Source: Davidsoniella eucalypti (lineage: Eukaryota; Ascomycota; Sordariomycetes; Microascales; Ceratocystidaceae). Taken from it: DNA of 64,000 nt. The notes beneath the pieces are model-generated. The model was not told the DNA's origin and did no database searches. It saw only the letters and a list, made by a program, of their open reading frames with translations. The DNA lies in contig RMBW01000013.1 of NCBI GenBank assembly GCA_004009845.1, positions 310,001 to 374,000 on the forward strand. Reading direction: 5' to 3'. Position numbers and translations under genes: made by a program. Shown in pieces: positions 61,684 through 64,000 of this stretch; within the stretch, counting starts at the first letter, position 1, and each line of letters starts with the position of its first letter.

Positions 61684-64000
61684 ACAAAAAGGTGTATAAG
61701 CCACAAACTAGTATATTAGAGTCATAGAGGCGATGATAATACTACTCGATAAGCAATAATAAAAGATGAAGGGGCCCGTTCGTTGGGCGTGACATGAGAT
61801 GATTTAATCATTACAAACCCACACCAGGCCAGTAGGTTGGCGCCCAATGATAGAGCATAGCAGACTGGCAATCACGGAATGCGGGCGGAAGAGAGGTATG
61901 CATTTCTACAAAGGCCAAATAGAAATAGAGACTGACAAGACAAAGACAGGCCTGATCAGACTATTTGAGGGATGCTGATGATCATTCGGCAAAACTGCCA
62001 TCACGGAGAACAAGGGTCATGACAACGGATCTTTGGAGGATAGTTGGTGGAGGATGGATCTAAGCTGCAATTATGGGAAGATTACACTTATCAACTCGTA
62101 GTTTCTACTGAGCTTTTGAAAAATTGGCAGAAAACAGTGATACTACCATGCCACACCTACAAGTACTACTTCAGTACTTGGCTTGAATAATACCTCGAAT
62201 TATAGACTTGGCTTTAAACATGTCACTGATTAACTTTCTTTCTACACTGCCTTTAGCCTGATAAAACCAACATCCCGCTCGGCGCGGCTTTCCTAAAACG
62301 GCCTGACCAGGTATTTACATGTAGGCGAGTAGAGATCAACAGACGATCACAAGGGGAAAGAAAGAAACAGGAGGATAAAACCAACAGCTTGCAGAAGATT
62401 ACTGGCCACGGCCAATAGGAACACACTAGTAGCGTTGCGAAATGCGGAAGCGAGGGCATAAAAATGGGAAGCCTGACAAGCTGTTATTTTCAGTTTGTCC
62501 ATTATTATTTATCTTATTTGACTTCATTTACTATTGTAACTCATTGTTGAAGGGGGAACTCCGGGCTGAAGGGAGAGGCCAGTTTGACGATATGAAAACA
62601 AGACACATCCTTGGATCTTCTTCGAATCTGATATGGAAGCTAGAGATAATTGATATCCAATAGACAGTTTTAAACAGAATCAGAATACAGCGAGAAACTA
62701 GCACGTAGAATATTCCATCAGGCTTCTATGGAGATGGAGACAAGACAAGACACCAAAGCTGGAATGTCCGCGGTAGGGAGACCAGCTGTCTCTTGTTTAC
62801 ATGAGACTTGATGTGCCCGAAAAGAAGATATCTCTTCTAGAAGCGGACTATCTCGGGACTCGGAGTCAAGATCTTATGGCCTTTGCTTTGTTCCTTTAGT
62901 AGTAGCTAGCTAGTGCTAGTGCCACTAGTGTTTATGAACGTTGAAATTGACAGCCTCCACTAAAGCTTTAGCTAGTTCTTCGTTCGGCTGTGAAGCTCAC
63001 AATAGGCTAGTCTGGTTCGTCTGCCGTAAGTCCCAAAGGTCTCTGTATATTTTCTTCCCTTTTGTCATTATTCGCCGTGCATCTATGTCCTAAGAGAAAG
63101 CTGTGCCAGCGGTGATTATTATCGTCAAAACTAGGAGATTCTTGCCTGTCTGCTCGGTGTTCGCACTTGTATCATGAGCAATGTCGTCGTTATTGTCGTA
63201 TCAGTGCTGTCGTAAACCCTAGAAGTTGGCTCACTGTGACGGTCTTTTGCTCACTTGGTGATCTGTCTTCACTATTTTTTATCATAACTACGACGGGCCA
63301 TCGATATGTTTTCTGGCTTGCAACGTCTACTGGGATCGAGAGAGCCCAAGTCAGAAATAAGAACTGTGGGAGTGAGAGCTCTTCTGAATAAAAAGAAGGA
63401 CAAGACAAGAACGACGATCCTTTCCTTTCACGTTTATAAACTAAATTCCTCGCTTCCCCGCCTGGGTGTGTGAATTTGGCATATTACTATGTAAAACTGC
63501 CCATTTGTGGCTGTAGTTGTTGTAGTTGTTCTTTACTCTACTCACTAGATACCCTTGATCCTTGAAAGGCAGGAGAAAATCAAGAAAAGCTAACCATTCT
63601 TTCATGGTAACAAATGGCCTGGGGCGTCCATCTGATTATGTCTGTTCTTAATTAATAACATGCTGCGGGTAAGGAAGGTACCAATTTCTATCCAAAGAAC
63701 TATGATATGCTCTTGGAATGATTCAAAGAAATATAGACTAACTAAACTTTCCTAGGTCATGACAGCTATGCTGGTTTAATAGCAAGCTGCTTATAATAGT
63801 ACGCAGTTATGTCCGTCGTCACCATCTAATTTCAAGGTTTTACTACTCTGTATCTTCATATTCAATAACTGGAACAAAAGTAGAAGCGCGAATCCTTCAA
63901 GCTATCACTTTGGATTCAGGAAGCATGTCGTTCGTCTAACGGACGTAGTCTACTTATGTATGTTAGATACGACTAAGGTAAAGAAAAAGAAAGAAAGGAC
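61684..64000. other. Intergenic stretch
   Basis: No supported gene to the end of the window. Frames of up to 74 codons occur on both strands at 63.17-63.41 kb without bias or motif. Confidence 0.5.

Overview
The window is most likely nuclear DNA of a filamentous ascomycete, probably a Sordariomycete in the Hypocreales. The evidence is introns of 61-71 bp with GTAAGT donors in a C2H2 zinc-finger gene, strongly C-ending codons in the two convincing genes, pyrimidine-rich leaders, and a decayed HET-domain (heterokaryon incompatibility) gene in AT-rich DNA. The genus cannot be fixed from the sequence alone; Trichoderma or a relative is a guess.

The window is very gene-poor. Only two protein genes are convincing. 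One, at 15.06-15.26 kb (+), encodes a 65-residue protein with two CxxC pairs and highly biased codons. The other, at 46.03-47.04 kb (-), encodes a 291-residue transcription factor with two C-terminal C2H2 fingers, from three exons and possibly a further leader intron. Both lie in tracts of about 2 kb that are pyrimidine-rich on the coding strand. A few weaker coding candidates are listed at low confidence (13.3-13.9, 25.35-25.81, 44.49, 52.78-53.12 and 58.78 kb). No operon or gene cluster is visible and no pathway can be assembled.

The rest is intergenic DNA shaped by mobile elements and decay. (1) A dispersed non-LTR retroposon is present twice, at 10.07-11.19 kb (-) and 59.67-60.16 kb (+). 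Both copies begin with the same AAACCTTCC end and are flanked by target-site duplications of 16 and 17 bp; the longer copy ends in an ACAAAT-type tandem tail. (2) A 613-bp foldback element at 61.07-61.68 kb has 110-bp terminal inverted repeats and a 6-bp duplication TTCTTT. The arms differ mostly by transitions. (3) An AT-rich block at about 34.3-44.1 kb holds a HET pseudogene with at least three frameshifts, fragments of other coding sequence and a degenerate 19-22 bp tandem repeat. This fits repeat-induced point mutation and gene decay.

Region by region: 1-10.05 kb intergenic; 10.05-11.2 retroposon copy A; 11.2-14.8 intergenic with a coding relic; 14.8-16.9 small Cys-protein gene and its pyrimidine tract; 16.9-34.3 gene desert with one candidate spliced gene; 34.3-44.1 AT-rich gene graveyard; 44.1-48.2 the C2H2 gene and flanks; 48.2-59.6 gene desert with weak candidates; 59.65-60.18 retroposon copy B; 61.06-61.68 foldback element; the remainder intergenic. 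No tRNA, rRNA or CRISPR could be confirmed.
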